A stretch of 64,000 nt of DNA from positions 19,658,260 through 19,722,259 of the forward strand of contig NC_081409.1 of assembly GCF_030272615.1 (NCBI RefSeq). Reading direction: 5' to 3'. The first letter of the stretch is position 1. Each line of letters opens with the position of its first letter. This document shows, in pieces, positions 44,028 through 56,196 of this stretch. Below the pieces are notes generated by a model, which saw nothing but the letters and a program-made list of their open reading frames with translations, was not told the DNA's origin and did not search any database. The translations under genes and the position numbers were made by a program. The stretch is from Cryptomeria japonica. Its lineage: Eukaryota; Streptophyta; Pinopsida; Cupressales; Cupressaceae.

Positions 44028-44030
44028 AAA

Positions 44031-45383
44031 TGTCGCATGCTTAAAATCATCATTGCTTAACTAGAAATAATAAGGAATATCATGAATCCCTATTCTAGCT
44101 AATAATTCAAACATCAATCGAATAACACAATCAAAGCAATAAGGATGTAAAATATCAATTAAGACTCCCTATCCCATGACTACATATGGCTTCCATTGTT
44201 CTTCTCTTTTTCATGGTATGATGGCTCTCAGATATTGCACTGACAACGTGCAATTGACACAAAGATTCAAAATTCGTGACTGTTGAAAATGGAGAATTGA
44301 TGCTGAATTTATAGATTATTGGGAAAAATTGAATGAGAGATTGAACAAAATGATTAAGAGGTGGAACTCAAGTGAGCTCACATGCTGATTGATAGTTGAA
44401 CTGTTGATTTGGAGGTGGAGCAAAATAGATTGAATATATTAATTAAGTTGACTGATTGAGAAAAAAGTTGATTGAAAGATGAAAAAGAATGATTGGAGGA
44501 GAATTGAAGAATGACAAAGAAAGCTTTATTTACAAAAATCTAACTAGAAGATAGAAAAAGAATGATTGGAGAGAATTAAAGAAATGATGCAATTAATCAA
44601 TTAATTAAAATAATCAATTAAAATAGATGGAATAGTTAACTAATTGAAATCTTTTTGGAACAAAGCAAAGTGGTAGATATAAATAGAGATTGAAAAGATA
44701 ATTGAATGAACGAATTAATTAATTTACCATGTTCTTGCACTTTGACTTTGATTTTCAATTTAATCTTTGCATGAGATTTAATTCAAATATTGAATTTAAT
44801 TTAAATTCAATTTTGTTATTTGAATATATTTAGAACTTGACTTTGATTTCCAATTTGGTCTTTGAAATCATGCAACATGTATTTGAATTTAGATGAAATT
44901 ACAAGAATATGAATTTGAATTTGAATTTGGAGAATTAATGAAATTAGAAGAATTAAATGAAATTAGATGAAATTAGAATTTGGGGATTTGGAATTTGAAT
45001 TTGAATTAGAAGAATTAATGAAATTAAACAAAATTAGAATTTGGGGATTTGGAATTGAAATTTGAAGAATAAATTAGTTAATTAAATAATTTAAAGAAAC
45101 TATTTAATTATTTAGAAATTGAATTTAATTAAATCATAAAGATTATAAAAATCAAAGGAGTAAAATCACAATTAATTAAATAATTAATACTTAATTAATA
45201 TTTAGAAAAGGGTAAATGATTAATTGATTAAGATAGAATTTGAAATAGGATAATTAGTAAGATGAAGAATAAATATGATTTTAGAAGAATAAGATTAATT
45301 AAATTAATTAAAGAATTAAAGAATTATTTAATCAATTAGAGGAATAATGTATATGATCAATGAGACATTTTTAGGTGTCTACG
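44031..45383 (-). repeat. LTR of the truncated element (about 1353 bp)
   Basis: Inner end TGTCGCATGC at 44031 next to the primer site. Outer end TTAGGTGTCTAC at about 45372-45383. The right half is composed of AATTAATTAAAT/GAATTTGAATTTG low-complexity words that form many AT inverted repeats, as in the E1 LTR. Confidence 0.65.
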
Positions 45384-45834
45384 CTATCATGTTGACATTT
45401 CATTGCCTTTGAATAGTGTCAAGTATAATAAAAAATTTAAGATCAAGTACAAAATGACAGATATAAAGTTTGTCTATGATAAATCTAGTCGTTGACAACT
45501 CAATTGCAAGAGGGATAGTATCACTCAAGAACTTTTTCTCCAACCATAAATTGATGTTACCCCGCTCACCTTCCTACTAGAAGTGGCCCTACTCTTCATG
45601 AGGGTATCAAATTCAAAAAGATACAAAGACTATCATGTCATCTGAGAATTGATTTTGTGTACTAATACAATTAATCCATCATACAATCTCCTAGATTCCC
45701 TCTAGCTAAGTATGATACAATTGATTAAATTAAAGCTTTATTCACAATGAACCAACAATGCAAGCAGTGGTTTTGCATTATTTTGGCCAAATATTTTGAT
45801 AAATAATATATTAAGTTTCAAATGTAAGTCACAT
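45384..45834. other. Intergenic DNA without recognised feature
   Basis: No gene, repeat pair or terminal structure was seen between the truncated element and solo LTR 3. Confidence 0.4.
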
Positions 45835-45839
45835 GTTCA

Positions 45840-47059
45840 TGTTGGCCATTTGGAGGAATTGATTATGTGTTGCATTGATGTTTTGTCATTGATGTCAACA
45901 CTAGCTATTTGGATGCTTTACCGACACCCTTCTGGTTGGTTTGGATCTGACATGATTCAATATGCTCCATTATGGTTTGGTTATGGAATTGGTTTATTCA
46001 TGCTACTCATGTTCATATTCAGTTAGTTGGTTTTGGTCTGGTGATCAGATGCTATCTTGCTTTCTTAGAAGCTTGTCTTGTGGTTCTGACGAGGGTTTCA
46101 CCGACAGAGCTTTTGATGAAGATCTTTGATGATATGCATAAGTGGCGTTGGTGCAGCTTCTGGTGGAGATTCAGGATGCTGTTGGTGATAATGTTTGGGA
46201 CTTGGTGAATGAAGATCATTTTTTTAGCATGTGGACCTATATTGGGTCCTAGTTGATTTAGGTTATGGACCATCTTAATGTAACGGGTGGATTGGACCTC
46301 TCAATGTGTTTCAATGATGTCTTATGTGTTGGATATTGTTTGTTTGGTCTAAGGCTGACATGTTTTGTAATTGGTTTATTGTCTGGTGGCCGACCTGATT
46401 GTTTATGGTTGAGGGTTTGTATATATATGATGTAAGATCTAATTGTAGATCATCATGGTATAGGATCAAGATATAGGAATGGGATATGTGTATGTAATGT
46501 GTGAATAATGTAATATCATTCAGGCAGAGGATTTGGTCGATCATTGGAGATCAAATTGGGTTTATGTAAGAGGATTTAGTCCTTCGATATTGAGCCTAAT
46601 CGAAACTGTACTCAGGCATAGGAGATGCTATCTTTGTAGTTCATTCCTTCTTCCGGATTGTAGTCTGGATTTCTATGTAGTCAGTGAGACTCCTTTTGTG
46701 ATGAGAAGTGCACTCTAGGTTGTTGGCCTTCCTGCAAGTGCAGGCCCCTCAGTTGTAATTCACATATTTACTACAGAATTATTATCTGACTGTGGGTAGG
46801 ATTCCCACCGTGGTTTTTCCCTTCACCGGGTTTTCCATGTACAAATCTGGGTGTCATGTGGATGGTATTTATTCTCTGATTATTGTTTATGCTTAATTGG
46901 TTTAACTGCTATTCTAGTATTTGGTTTAAGAATTCAAGTATTAATGTTTTGGGTTCTGGTATTAAAGTTTTAATTGCTAAATGTTATGGTAATTTGTGAC
47001 ACCTGATTCACCCCCCTCCCCCCTCTTAGTTGTCTTCCGGTTATTTGAACTGTCTAATA
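45840..47059 (+). mobile_element. Solo LTR 3 (1220 bp)
   Basis: Flanked by GTTCA at 45835-45839 and 47060-47064. Starts TGTTGGCCATTTGG. Ends CTGTCTAATA, where the final CA has become TA. Carries the GTCATTGATGTCAACAC word, the GTAGTCAGTGAGACTCC block and a C-rich run before CTCTTAGTTGTCTTCCGG. Confidence 0.85.
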
Positions 47060-47064
47060 GTTCA

Positions 47065-47690
47065 CACACCTTTTATTTTCTCAAACTGGGTATTGATGAA
47101 ACTTTCTATCACTTATATTTTCAAATACTTTTTCCATTGCTTCAAACTCTATAAAATAAACAACTTCATAAAAAAAAACATGTAGAGTTTTTGCAATCAT
47201 ATTTTCATTGTATTTACTACTCAAAATATTGCATGTTTATATTAAGTTTCTACAATCATGTATGTGTGTGTGTGTGTTTATGTATGTATGTATGTATACA
47301 CACACAATGCTTCATAATCTATCATTATAGTATCAAGTAAGTGCATCAAAATGAGAGACTAAAAGGGGTTCTTAAGTGACCACTTTTTTTAATCAAGAAG
47401 TATTGATTTTGAATGAGAAATTGAAGATAGTTACACTCAAATTTTGAAGATGCAACACAAACAAGATTCATAGTGCTCTGAATATACTTTCTAAACTTTT
47501 TTTTTTGAAGGTAGAGATTAAGGGATTCAAATAAGGGGGCCATAAAAAATACTCCTATTTTTGTTAGAAAAACATAACATAGTGACTAGTATGTGTAATA
47601 CCATAAAAATGGTCATCTAAACAATGAGCCCCTAATCTCGACAACATCACCAAGGTCCTAACCATATTGCTTAGATTAATGGAAGCATTA
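47065..47690. other. AT-rich intergenic DNA with dispersed repeat copy
   Basis: Contains a (TG)n/(TATG)n microsatellite near 47262-47310 and, at 47336-47600, a diverged copy of the repeat at 1301-1600. No gene. Confidence 0.5.
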
Positions 47691-47691
47691 A

Positions 47692-48718
47692 TGCTTTAAG
47701 TTTCCTTATAATGGAGTAGAAGTCACTATTCCTACCGATACAAGTTATACCTGCAATGCATTAACACAGGGTGCTGATGCTTTTGTTCCTAATAATAGAG
47801 CAGCTCCTGCAGCTAAAAGTTTGGAATCTCTGTTGAAGGATTTAGAAAAGAAATTAAGAATCACAAACACTGGCATGGATGGTTACAAGATAGAGCCTAT
47901 ACTCTCACTAACGTCTCTTCCTCCATCACCAAGACAGTTGGGAAAACCATCAGAGGGTATGAGGCCACCACCTTCAACTCCAAAAGTCATTTATGATGGT
48001 ACCTTTATACAGTCCTCTACTTCTATTGCAGGTGAAATAGAAGGGGATGATGTCCTTAAATCGCTCTTCAAAGAAGACAGTGCAGATAAAGAAATATGAC
48101 ATTGTGAGATTTCTCTGACATAATATGGTCCAGGCTATAAGATGCTTCAACGCATGGGATATTCAGGTACTGGTCCTCTTGGCAAATGTCAAAAAGGTAT
48201 TGTTGAACCTATTCAGTTACAAACTAAGTCGACCAATGATAAAGCTGGACTAGGATATGATCCAAGAAAGTCATCAGATCAGAAGCACACATCTCACCAT
48301 TAACGTAAGTGGAAGAAAAAGGTGTTACCTTTAACCGCACAAGAAATTGATACTCAACAAACTCAAGAGGAATGTGATGGTGAACAAAAAGAATTGCCCA
48401 CCCAAGGAGAGGAAACAAATGGAAATCAGGTTCCAGTTATATCAGCTATAATACCACGGGAAGTAGATGCCCTAGAGGATATGAGAGATGAAATATACAG
48501 AATCAGAGAATTGTTTGCACCGCTGAACATTCCCGTCACATATACTGGCAGACAACAAGTAGATGACTCAGAAACTGATTCAAATGAGTATGAATGGGGT
48601 CCATATCACATCTCAGATACATCTACTATAGAAACCCTTGAAGAATCCAGTGATATTATAAATGATGCACAAGAGTTGATATGCCTAAGAATGCAAAGGA
48701 AATAGAAGAAATCAGATT
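47692..48718 (+). pseudogene. E3 protease end, spacer and G-patch domain
   Basis: After the protease tail comes a Pro/Ser-rich spacer (47821-48099, open) ending in a stop. The next 50 codons (48110-48262) show the G-patch pattern: GPGYKMLQRMGYSGTGPLGK, a GIVEPIQ block and a KAGLGYD end. G-patch domains bind RNA or RNA helicases. One is fused to protease in betaretroviruses. A following acidic region (48322-48705) is open for 127 codons. E2 has the same domain in the same place. E1 does not. Confidence 0.65.
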
Positions 48719-49517
48719 AAAATGACAAGAAGACTATGACCGGCAATGGGAGAAAGGAAGGACACAAACAAGTCCTTCACCTACCAATTCTCCTAATGAG
48801 ATATGATAAATCAAGTATGGAATCACACAAGAAGAACTAGAAGCTACAACAAGAGAACCAGTCATTAGTCCAGAAGAAGCTAAATGGAACAGACGTTAGG
48901 GATTAACAGAACCGTCAAAGTCATGTCCACAAGTGTGTCAAATGCAAGCAATCAATGAACCAAATCATGAAGGAACTTGCAACATCAAGGATGTGGGTGT
49001 TGATACTATATATGCCTTCACTAAACCACTTGAAGATGAGTCAACAACTCCATCCTATGACTCTGATGACTCAGACAGGAGCTCTATCTATGACAACAAC
49101 TATTCAACAATGCATTATGACTACTCTGTCATGAATGATGAGATACTGTCTATTGTTATACCACGATATGTAGCCCAGTCTGAAGTAGGCGACGATGCTA
49201 GAAGTAGGTCGGTTGAATTAGGTCCAATAAATGCTAACATGAATACTGATAATCGTGTCGTAACTCTTCCTGGTCTCGAGACACATACACAAGGTAGTCT
49301 TCTGGAGCTCGACTGGTTGGTCTAAAACAATGATGATAGTACCATGAACTCCCTTGAGCATGTTCCAACCTTATCCTTAATGCATCCAGAACTGATTGAT
49401 TGCACCCTTTATAACCAACCCTTGAATGTACCTACTTTTGCCAATGACTATACACTAGCCTACTATCTCAATGTAATTGAACCCATGTACTCTTCCACCA
49501 ATGAACATAATTAAAAC
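48719..49517 (+). pseudogene. E3 acidic spacer between G-patch and RT
   Basis: Decayed frames rich in Asp, Glu and Ser, for example 48933-49325 with SYDSDDSDRSSIYDNN. It corresponds to the E2 spacer 57420-57870. No enzyme motif. Confidence 0.5.
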
Positions 49518-51657
49518 ATGACTAAAGTAGATATCAAGTATCTTAGTCACAAAAACAAGAAAAATAAGAATAAAAGATCTGATGGTGAAAACCACATTGT
49601 GTCAGTGTCAGACTCTAAAAAAGAGAAAATAAAGGACGAACCTAAAGGTGAAAACCTCTCCGAGGCACCCGAAGGTGAGATACTTGATATACTGCCGAGT
49701 CACTTCTAGGAGAGTTCTTCCATGTTGATCGAGCCAACTTAGCCAGTGAACACTGGGAGTCAAGAGATACCACATATCATTCATTTAGCTCAATCACTAT
49801 CAGCAGAAGAGTTAAAAGATTTCAGCAATCTATTTTTAGAAAAGAAGATCAACTTTGCATGGACAAACTCAGATATGCCAGGACTAGATCCTAATCTCAT
49901 CATGCATCATCTCTCTATTTTTCTATTAGTTAAACCAGTCAAACAAAAACTCCGAAAGATGCATCCTCATGTGGCACTGCTAGTCAAGGCTGAACTAGAG
50001 AAATTGCTAAAAGCTAGATTTATCAGAGCTATAGACTACACATAATGGATATCCAACATAGTACCTATATCAAAAGTAGACAAATCTATTAGAGTTTGCA
50101 CAGATTTCAGGGATCTCAACAAGGCATGTCCGAAAGATGATTTTCCATTGCCCAACATTGACATGATAGTAGATATGACTGCTGCATATGAGATGTATTC
50201 ATTAATGGATGGATTCTTTGGTTACAATCAGATCAAGATAGCACCTAAAGATCAAGAGAAGACAACTTTCACATGTGCATGGGGAACCTTCTACTGGAAT
50301 GCTATGCCATTTGGTCTAAAGAACGCAGGAGAAACTTACCAAAGAGCAGTAACCACCATCTTCCACGATATGATGCATAAAAACATGGAAGATTATGTTG
50401 ATGACACCCTGGTAAAGACTATGAAGAGATCTACAGACATTCAAGAGCTAGGCCTAATATTAGATCTAATGGAAAGATTCAAGCTCCACTTAAATCCAAA
50501 GAAATGTGCATTTGGGGTAACATCAGGAAAATTGCTTGGGTACATAATATCCAGAAAAGGAATTGAGGTTGACCTTGAAAAGGTCCAAGCTATAATGGAA
50601 ATGCCTCCACCCAAGAATATCAGTCAGATGAGAAGTCTACAAGGCCATCTTCAGTCCATAAGGCGTTTCATATCTCAGCTAGCAGACAAAGCTCAACCCT
50701 TCACGAAGGTATTAAGGAAAGGGATTCAATACAACTGGGATAAAGATTATGAATGACATTTACAACAAATCAAAGAATATCTTTCTAATCCACCCATATT
50801 AATGCCACCGATTCAAGGTAAGCCACTGATCCTGTACATATCAGCTACGGATACTTCACTAGGGGCACTTCTGGCACAACAGGATGACAATAAAAAGGAA
50901 TGAGCTATTTATTAAATTAGCAGAACATTGGTGTCATATGAAATGAATTAATTATACTATAATAGAGAAAGCATGCTTAGCTTTGGTCTTTGCATCAAAA
51001 CAATTAAGGCACTATATTTTGGCACACTCTATTAAGCTGGTAGCCAAGATTGATCCACTCAAGTATCTTCTCAGTAAAGCAATGCTTACAGGAAGACTAG
51101 CCAAATGGGTCATGGTCCTTACAGAATTTGACATTGAATATGTGGAACATACAATGATCAAAGGACAGGTTATTGTAGACCAACTTGCCGAAGCTCCACT
51201 AGAAGACGATCTACCTCTGCATATAAAATCCCCAGATGAATCAATCATGCACCTTATTGAACAATCATGGAAGATGTTCTTTGATGGGTCTTTCACGCAA
51301 CATGGTTTTGGTGCCCGGATACTATTTATTACTCCCCAGAAATAATCAATTCCAAAAGCTTACAAGATTCTCTTCCCTTGCACAAACAACATTGCAGAAT
51401 ATGAAGCTTTGGTAAATGGGATCAAGCTGGCCATCGAATGGAAGATTGTGGAATTACACATTTATGGAGATTCTCAACTCATTATCAACAAAATCAATGA
51501 TCTATATCAGACAAGAGATGAAAAATTGATGCCTTACAAGAGAATGGTGGATGATCTCAAGCAATATTTTACCTCCGTATCATTTCAGCAGATCCCTAGA
51601 ACAACAAATAGAGCAATGGATGCAATGGCTACTTTGGCATCTATACCACAGCTATAG
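49518..51657 (+). pseudogene. E3 reverse transcriptase, RNase H and second RNase H
   Basis: Starts with a basic/acidic linker carrying an A4-bulged hairpin (49647-49669). RT motifs: KLRKMHPHVALLVKAELEKL, FRDLNKACPKDDFPLPNI, LMDGFFGYNQIKIAPKD, MPFGLKNAG, YVDD at about 50396. The first RNase H reads LYISATDTSLGALLAQ and lacks the usual first Asp. A frameshift lies near 50950. The second, archaeal-type RNase H is at 51270-51645: FFDGSFTQHGFGARI (catalytic Asp kept), TNNIAEYEALVNG, GDSQLI, and NRAMDAMA. Stops at 50042, 50754, 50902, 50914 and 51343. Dual RNase H is a mark of the plant Tat lineage. Integrase is missing. Confidence 0.82.
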
Positions 51658-51784
51658 GAGTCTAATTTTTGCTTTGAATTCTTGGTGGAAGAGTTAAATT
51701 GTCCCTTTTGCATTTAACATTTTGTTGTAGATTTTGTATTTTGAAGTTGTAGATCTGACATTTTCGACGACATTTTGGTATTTT

Positions 51785-52012
51785 CACGCCTGTGTACTTT
51801 CGGATTGCGTTTTTGGTTTTCTGCCGCGTCTGTGACATCTGGAATCGCGTCTATGTCCTCGACAGTATTTTATTTTGCAGATTCTGAAAACCGCGTCTGT
51901 GTTCCTCAGTCGCGTTTGTATCCAAAAGTCGCGTCTGGGTTCTGGAGCTGTGTTTGTGTCTCGCAGAAGCGCGTCTGTGTCTGGGGTAACCGCGTCTGTG
52001 TGCATTGATTTC
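51785..52012 (+). repeat. E2 leader cluster 1 of CGCGTCTGTG-type motifs (about nine copies)
   Basis: CGCGTCTGTG or close variants (CGCGTCTATG, CGCGTTTGTA, CGCGTCTGGG, GTGTTTGTG) occur about every 20-35 bp with unrelated bases between. The only CpG-dense stretch of the leader. No counterpart is seen in the E1 leader. Confidence 0.8.
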
Positions 52013-52569
52013 ATTTTTGGGGTTTTATTGATTCAGTTTTTGGTCATTTAATGTTTCAGATCCGGTTTATTTTGAGCTAACATTTTTAGATCTAGCTAAT
52101 AAAATTGGTGCAGCTTGTCTTGAAAAGCAAAATCATTTGGTTGAAGGCCCCTATTTTCACAAAGTCTTTTGGATTTAAAATTTACCTAACTTGTGTGCTT
52201 GCAGGAAGGGGTGATTATTTCAAACAATCCAAACTACTAACAAATCTTTGTTGTAGGTCCTTGGCAAGGGTTTTTGGATTTTTATTGTGTGCATTGTTTT
52301 CATAGACTAGCAAACACTTCAATTGGTGCACTAAAATTGAATCATTGTCTTTTGTGTTTGGAGCAATAGGCTCTTTTTGTTTAATCTTTAGAGGGCCTGT
52401 CTTCCTGTGTGATCATTAGGACTACTAGTGAGAAGAGAATGACCCAAGTGGTAGCAAAAGAAAAGCCATCTTCTTCCAAACCACTATAAATAACTGTATT
52501 CATGGTGAAAACTATGAATAACGTGTGCTGATTAGTCCATACGGACACTATGTCTCCCCATAAACCCAT
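52013..52569 (+). other. E2 leader, first collinear part
   Basis: From about 52105 collinear with 22370-21905 of E1, including GAAGGCCCCTATTT, a GTGTGCTTGCAGGAAGGGGTGA word and CAAACACTTCAATTGGTGCA. Non-coding. Confidence 0.6.
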
Positions 52570-52935
52570 TTGATCAAATTTATTTGATCAGTTGTAGGGC
52601 GTAACCCCTACCGGCTGGGAGCCTTTTGTATTTACAGAGCTAAAAGTGCCGCATGTATGGCCACACGAGCGGATGCCCTTACTAGCACCTTTTTGTTTTA
52701 GAAGCCCAAATCCTTCTAGTTGTTGGGGCAGGAGGTCGGACCTTTGGTAGCAGCCCACACACATACGGTTCTTAGTAGAGATACAAAGTTTGCCACGGGG
52801 AGTTTTCGTGGGGACTGATGCTTTACTGACCTGAGAAGTGAGTGCCGAGGGTGGAGCTAGTGAGGTCAAGCATCTAAGTATCCACTCTGAATAACGTATC
52901 CTCAGGGGTAAAACCCCATGTGGGATCAACAACTA
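52570..52935 (+). other. Conserved leader block of E2, with an antisense 114-codon ORF
   Basis: Counterpart of 21535-21905. The antisense frame 52932-52588 is open for 114 codons, like that of E1, and differs from it at roughly 14 residues. GC-richer than the rest of the leader. The sense strand contains GTAGGG/CCCTAC hairpin arms near the left end. Confidence 0.5.
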
Positions 52936-53221
52936 TTGTCTTGGCCAACCATAAGAATTGTGCTTGACTTATTTTAAACATTCAAAACATTCAAGACCAA
53001 ACAGCAAAACATTGTGTCTTTTGTGTCTTCAAGTGTATGCAAAACATTTTTACATCAAACAACACACTTTTCTTGGAGTCATTTTGAGTCTAGACACTTG
53101 CAAACATTGGGTCTTCATCAACACTGTGTCCTCTTGTCATGAAAAATAGTCAAACAGTCAGATTTGGTCACAACAAAAATGACTTCACAGATTGGAAAAA
53201 ATTTGCACAAATTTTGCAAAA

Positions 53222-53408
53222 ACGTGTCTGTGTTGGACATAATAGCATCTGTGTTGTATAACCGCGTCTGTGAAGGGCAGAAACGCGTCTGTGTTTCTAG
53301 AACCAACATTACAATTTACCAAAAAATCTCAGAAACGCGTCTGTGTTAAATAGAACCACGTCTGTGTCAGGAAATCGCGTCTATGAGGTATACAGGCACG
53401 TCTGTGTT
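53222..53408 (+). repeat. E2 leader cluster 2 of CGCGTCTGTG-type motifs (about eight copies)
   Basis: Eight CGCGTCTGTG-like words (GTGTCTGTG, GCATCTGTG, CGCGTCTGTG three times, CACGTCTGTG twice, CGCGTCTATG). Flanking sequence on both sides aligns with E1 around 21250-21290, where the cluster is absent. E2 has therefore gained, or E1 has lost, about 200 bp here. Confidence 0.82.
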
Positions 53409-53898
53409 CAAAATTGAAAAACTTTTATAGTCCAGGAAACAAACACAGTCAATTTCGGAATTCTTGAGCTTCCTAGGTTATTTCTCCAGGTTTTCATCTA
53501 GCATTCAACCTGTCTTTGGGTCTCACACACTCCATCATTGCTTTACACCTTGCATTAAATTTACATTTGTCTAAACTTGAGTCAAAAGGTCACTTGCTTG
53601 TCCTCATCATACTTTGTCAACACACTACATACAACAACACTTTGCTAAGTGGTCCCTCATCAAGGTCTATTACCTTTGGGTCTCATTTGGTCTTACTTAG
53701 AGTCAAGGTCAACTTACCTCATCAAGAGAAAATATCCTCTCTTTGGAAGTCACACCTACTCTACTACATACATACTTGGTCTTACACTTTGGACATTGCA
53801 AGTACACCTCAGATTCATTTACATTCCATTCAACTCTTGGTGTTCCATACTCTTTCCATTTTCATCTAGTCTCACACATCTTGGTCATTACCTAGTTC

Positions 53899-56196
53899 AT
53901 GGTTGAAACCCGTTCCCAAAAATCTAGGAAGAAGCTAAAGAGGCTCAAGAGTCCGCAAACATGAGTTCCTATGAGTATGACAATGATATCTTTTTCAATT
54001 TAGATCATACTACATTACCTGACATGGATGCTTATAGAAACATTCCAAATGTTGAAAACATGGACACTACAAACAACAATGATACACATAATGATGATAT
54101 GGACAACTTTTCAGTACATTCAGTAGATGTGGAAGAATCCATTATGGATCCCCATTTCAATTGATTGGTTGAGGAAATAATGAGGAGGGATAGATAATAC
54201 TTCTTACAAATGATGGCACAAATTGGAGCCATGATACCTCATGATTTTGACATGTCTCAAATAATGGAAAATCGACCTTTGCAACAACCTCACTCCAACA
54301 TGGATCAAAGGAGGCCTAATAGTGGAGGCAATAGAAGACCACATCTTGTGCTTGAATCACCATCATCTTTGTTTCAAAAACCAGAGGTCCCACATACACA
54401 TGGTCAAGCATATGATACTCACCTTCGCAGACCATTATGGAAGTCTTATGCAGAGAAATATGCTCAATCACATATCAATGCTATGGATCAACCACCAAAG
54501 CAATTGGATATTCAAAGGCATGCTCAAAATTTGGACACAAGGAAACCCCGTGTCAAATTTGGGGGCAACACATTAGAACATGACATGCCTGTAGAGTATG
54601 GTATACATGGACAAAATAGATATTTCGTTCCTCAACATGAATCTATACCAAGTGGTCCATGTATAGAGCATCACTATAGACCTCCTCCATATGAACATGT
54701 GTATGATCAATATCATCCATATATGTAACATGCTTCTCCTCCAATTGGTGCCTCAAGCATGGGGTATTGTCCAAGAAGTCGATCTCCACCTAAGAACAAT
54801 TTGGAGCAACAAATCAGGGACTTACAAAAGAAAATGGAGGACATAAATACACCGAAGCCAACATACACAATGAGAGACATATGTCCCTATCAATTTGACA
54901 AGAGAATTCCAATGCCTCCTTTTCCTACACACTTTGTGACACCTAAATTTGATAAGTATAGAGGAAAAGGGGATCCTAAGGCACACATAAGACAATTTCT
55001 CACAACTTGCATTGAGATAGCAGCAGAAGAGACATATTTGATGAGATTATTCCTACAGAGCCTAGGCGATCAAGCTATGGAATGGTTCTCCCAGCTTCCA
55101 CCTAGAATTAAGTCATGGGGTGACTTAGCAGAGGCATTTATTCAACATTTCTCCTACAACATAGAGACAAACATATCAGTCACTACTTTGTGCAACACCA
55201 AGCAAAAGATGGAGAGTCTTTTTCATCATTTTTACAAAGATGGAGGAATCTAGCTAGCAGATGTTCTTGTGAAATTCCACAAAAACAAATGGTAGAAATG
55301 TTCATCGAAAATGTTAACAAAGACATTGGCTATGATCTAAGGAAAGCTTGTTTGTCCACCTTCAAGGATGTCATTGAAAAAGGATTAGCGATAGAAAAGG
55401 TCCTAATTGAACAAGGAGTCATTAAGATATTCAAGGAAAACAAAGATGACTTTAAAGGAAAAGACAAGCCAAGATTTTGGAATAAAAACAAGAACACAAT
55501 CAATGATGGTGTTGTTGATGCCAATACAGTGCGACCCAAAATCATTTTTTCAAGATCAAGCTCTACAAACAATCAGGTGAATACTCAAACAACTTCCAAA
55601 TCACGAAGGAAGTACACTCCATTGGGAGAACCACTTGAGTCAGTTTTCAAGAAGCTAGTGGCAAACAAAGTAATCACAGTTCCAGATTTTCCTCCATATG
55701 AACCAAAGGTTAAACCAAATTGGTGGAATGATGATGAATATTGTGAATTTCATAAGAGAAAGGGTCATCAGATAGGAAATTGCCATCGACTGAAGAACAT
55801 CATACAAGATCTTATTGATAGAGGTGACATTGAGATTGAAGGACACTCATCCAATCAAGAACATGAGATGTTTAAGGAACTATTCCCAAAATATGACAAG
55901 GGAAAAGCTAAAGCCACAGATGACCAAACCAACTATACCAGAGCAACCTATAACTATGATTCAACTATCAATCACATTTTGATGGACAATTATGTCTCTA
56001 CCATTATCATCAAGGACAAAAACCCTGAGAATTCTACTCGGAGACCCAAGATTGTCCTAAAAGGTGTTGGATCTTCTTCCGAACCTACCTCTGAATGTAA
56101 TGTTACAACTCATCGAGGTAAATTCACTTTGCAAGGTGCTCCAGCCAAAAACACCGCTTCTTCATCAACCAAGAATGAGTACGACCTTGTAGAATA
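53899..56196 (+). pseudogene. E2 Gag, frameshifted
   Basis: The Met at 53899 matches the E1 start (MVETR), but a 1-bp loss about 30 bases later shifts the frame. Gag resumes from 53961. Stops at 54162 and 54726 and another shift near 55200 break it further. Intact parts show LEQQIRDLQKKMEDI, the capsid-type FDKYRGKGDPKAHIRQF, MEWFSQLPPRIKSWGDL, and a CX2HX4HX4C knuckle, CEFHKRKGHQIGNC (about 55740-55782). Comparison with E1 shows several stops arose by C-to-T: CAA to TAA, CAG to TAG, CGA to TGA. Ends in LVE then TAG. Confidence 0.82.

Larger units (their letters stand above)
42621..45383 (-). mobile_element. Truncated LTR retrotransposon: LTR, primer site and leader only
   Basis: On the minus strand an LTR (45383-44031), a primer site and about 1.4 kb of leader are followed by loss of similarity to anything coding near 42620. 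No second LTR is in the window. The LTR start ACATTTTTAGGTGTCTAC resembles the E1 LTR start, and the primer site resembles that of element A, so it belongs to the same broad Tat-like group. The left limit is approximate. Confidence 0.55.
47692..51705 (+). mobile_element. E3: truncated Tat-type Ty3 element
   Basis: Similarity to E2 begins abruptly at the end of the protease domain (KFPYNGVEVT, 47692) and ends within the spacer after the second RNase H (FEFLVEELN, about 51700). Beyond this the E2 leader starts. Gag, integrase, LTRs and the 5' and 3' regions are missing. It is more diverged from E2 than E1 is. Confidence 0.8.
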
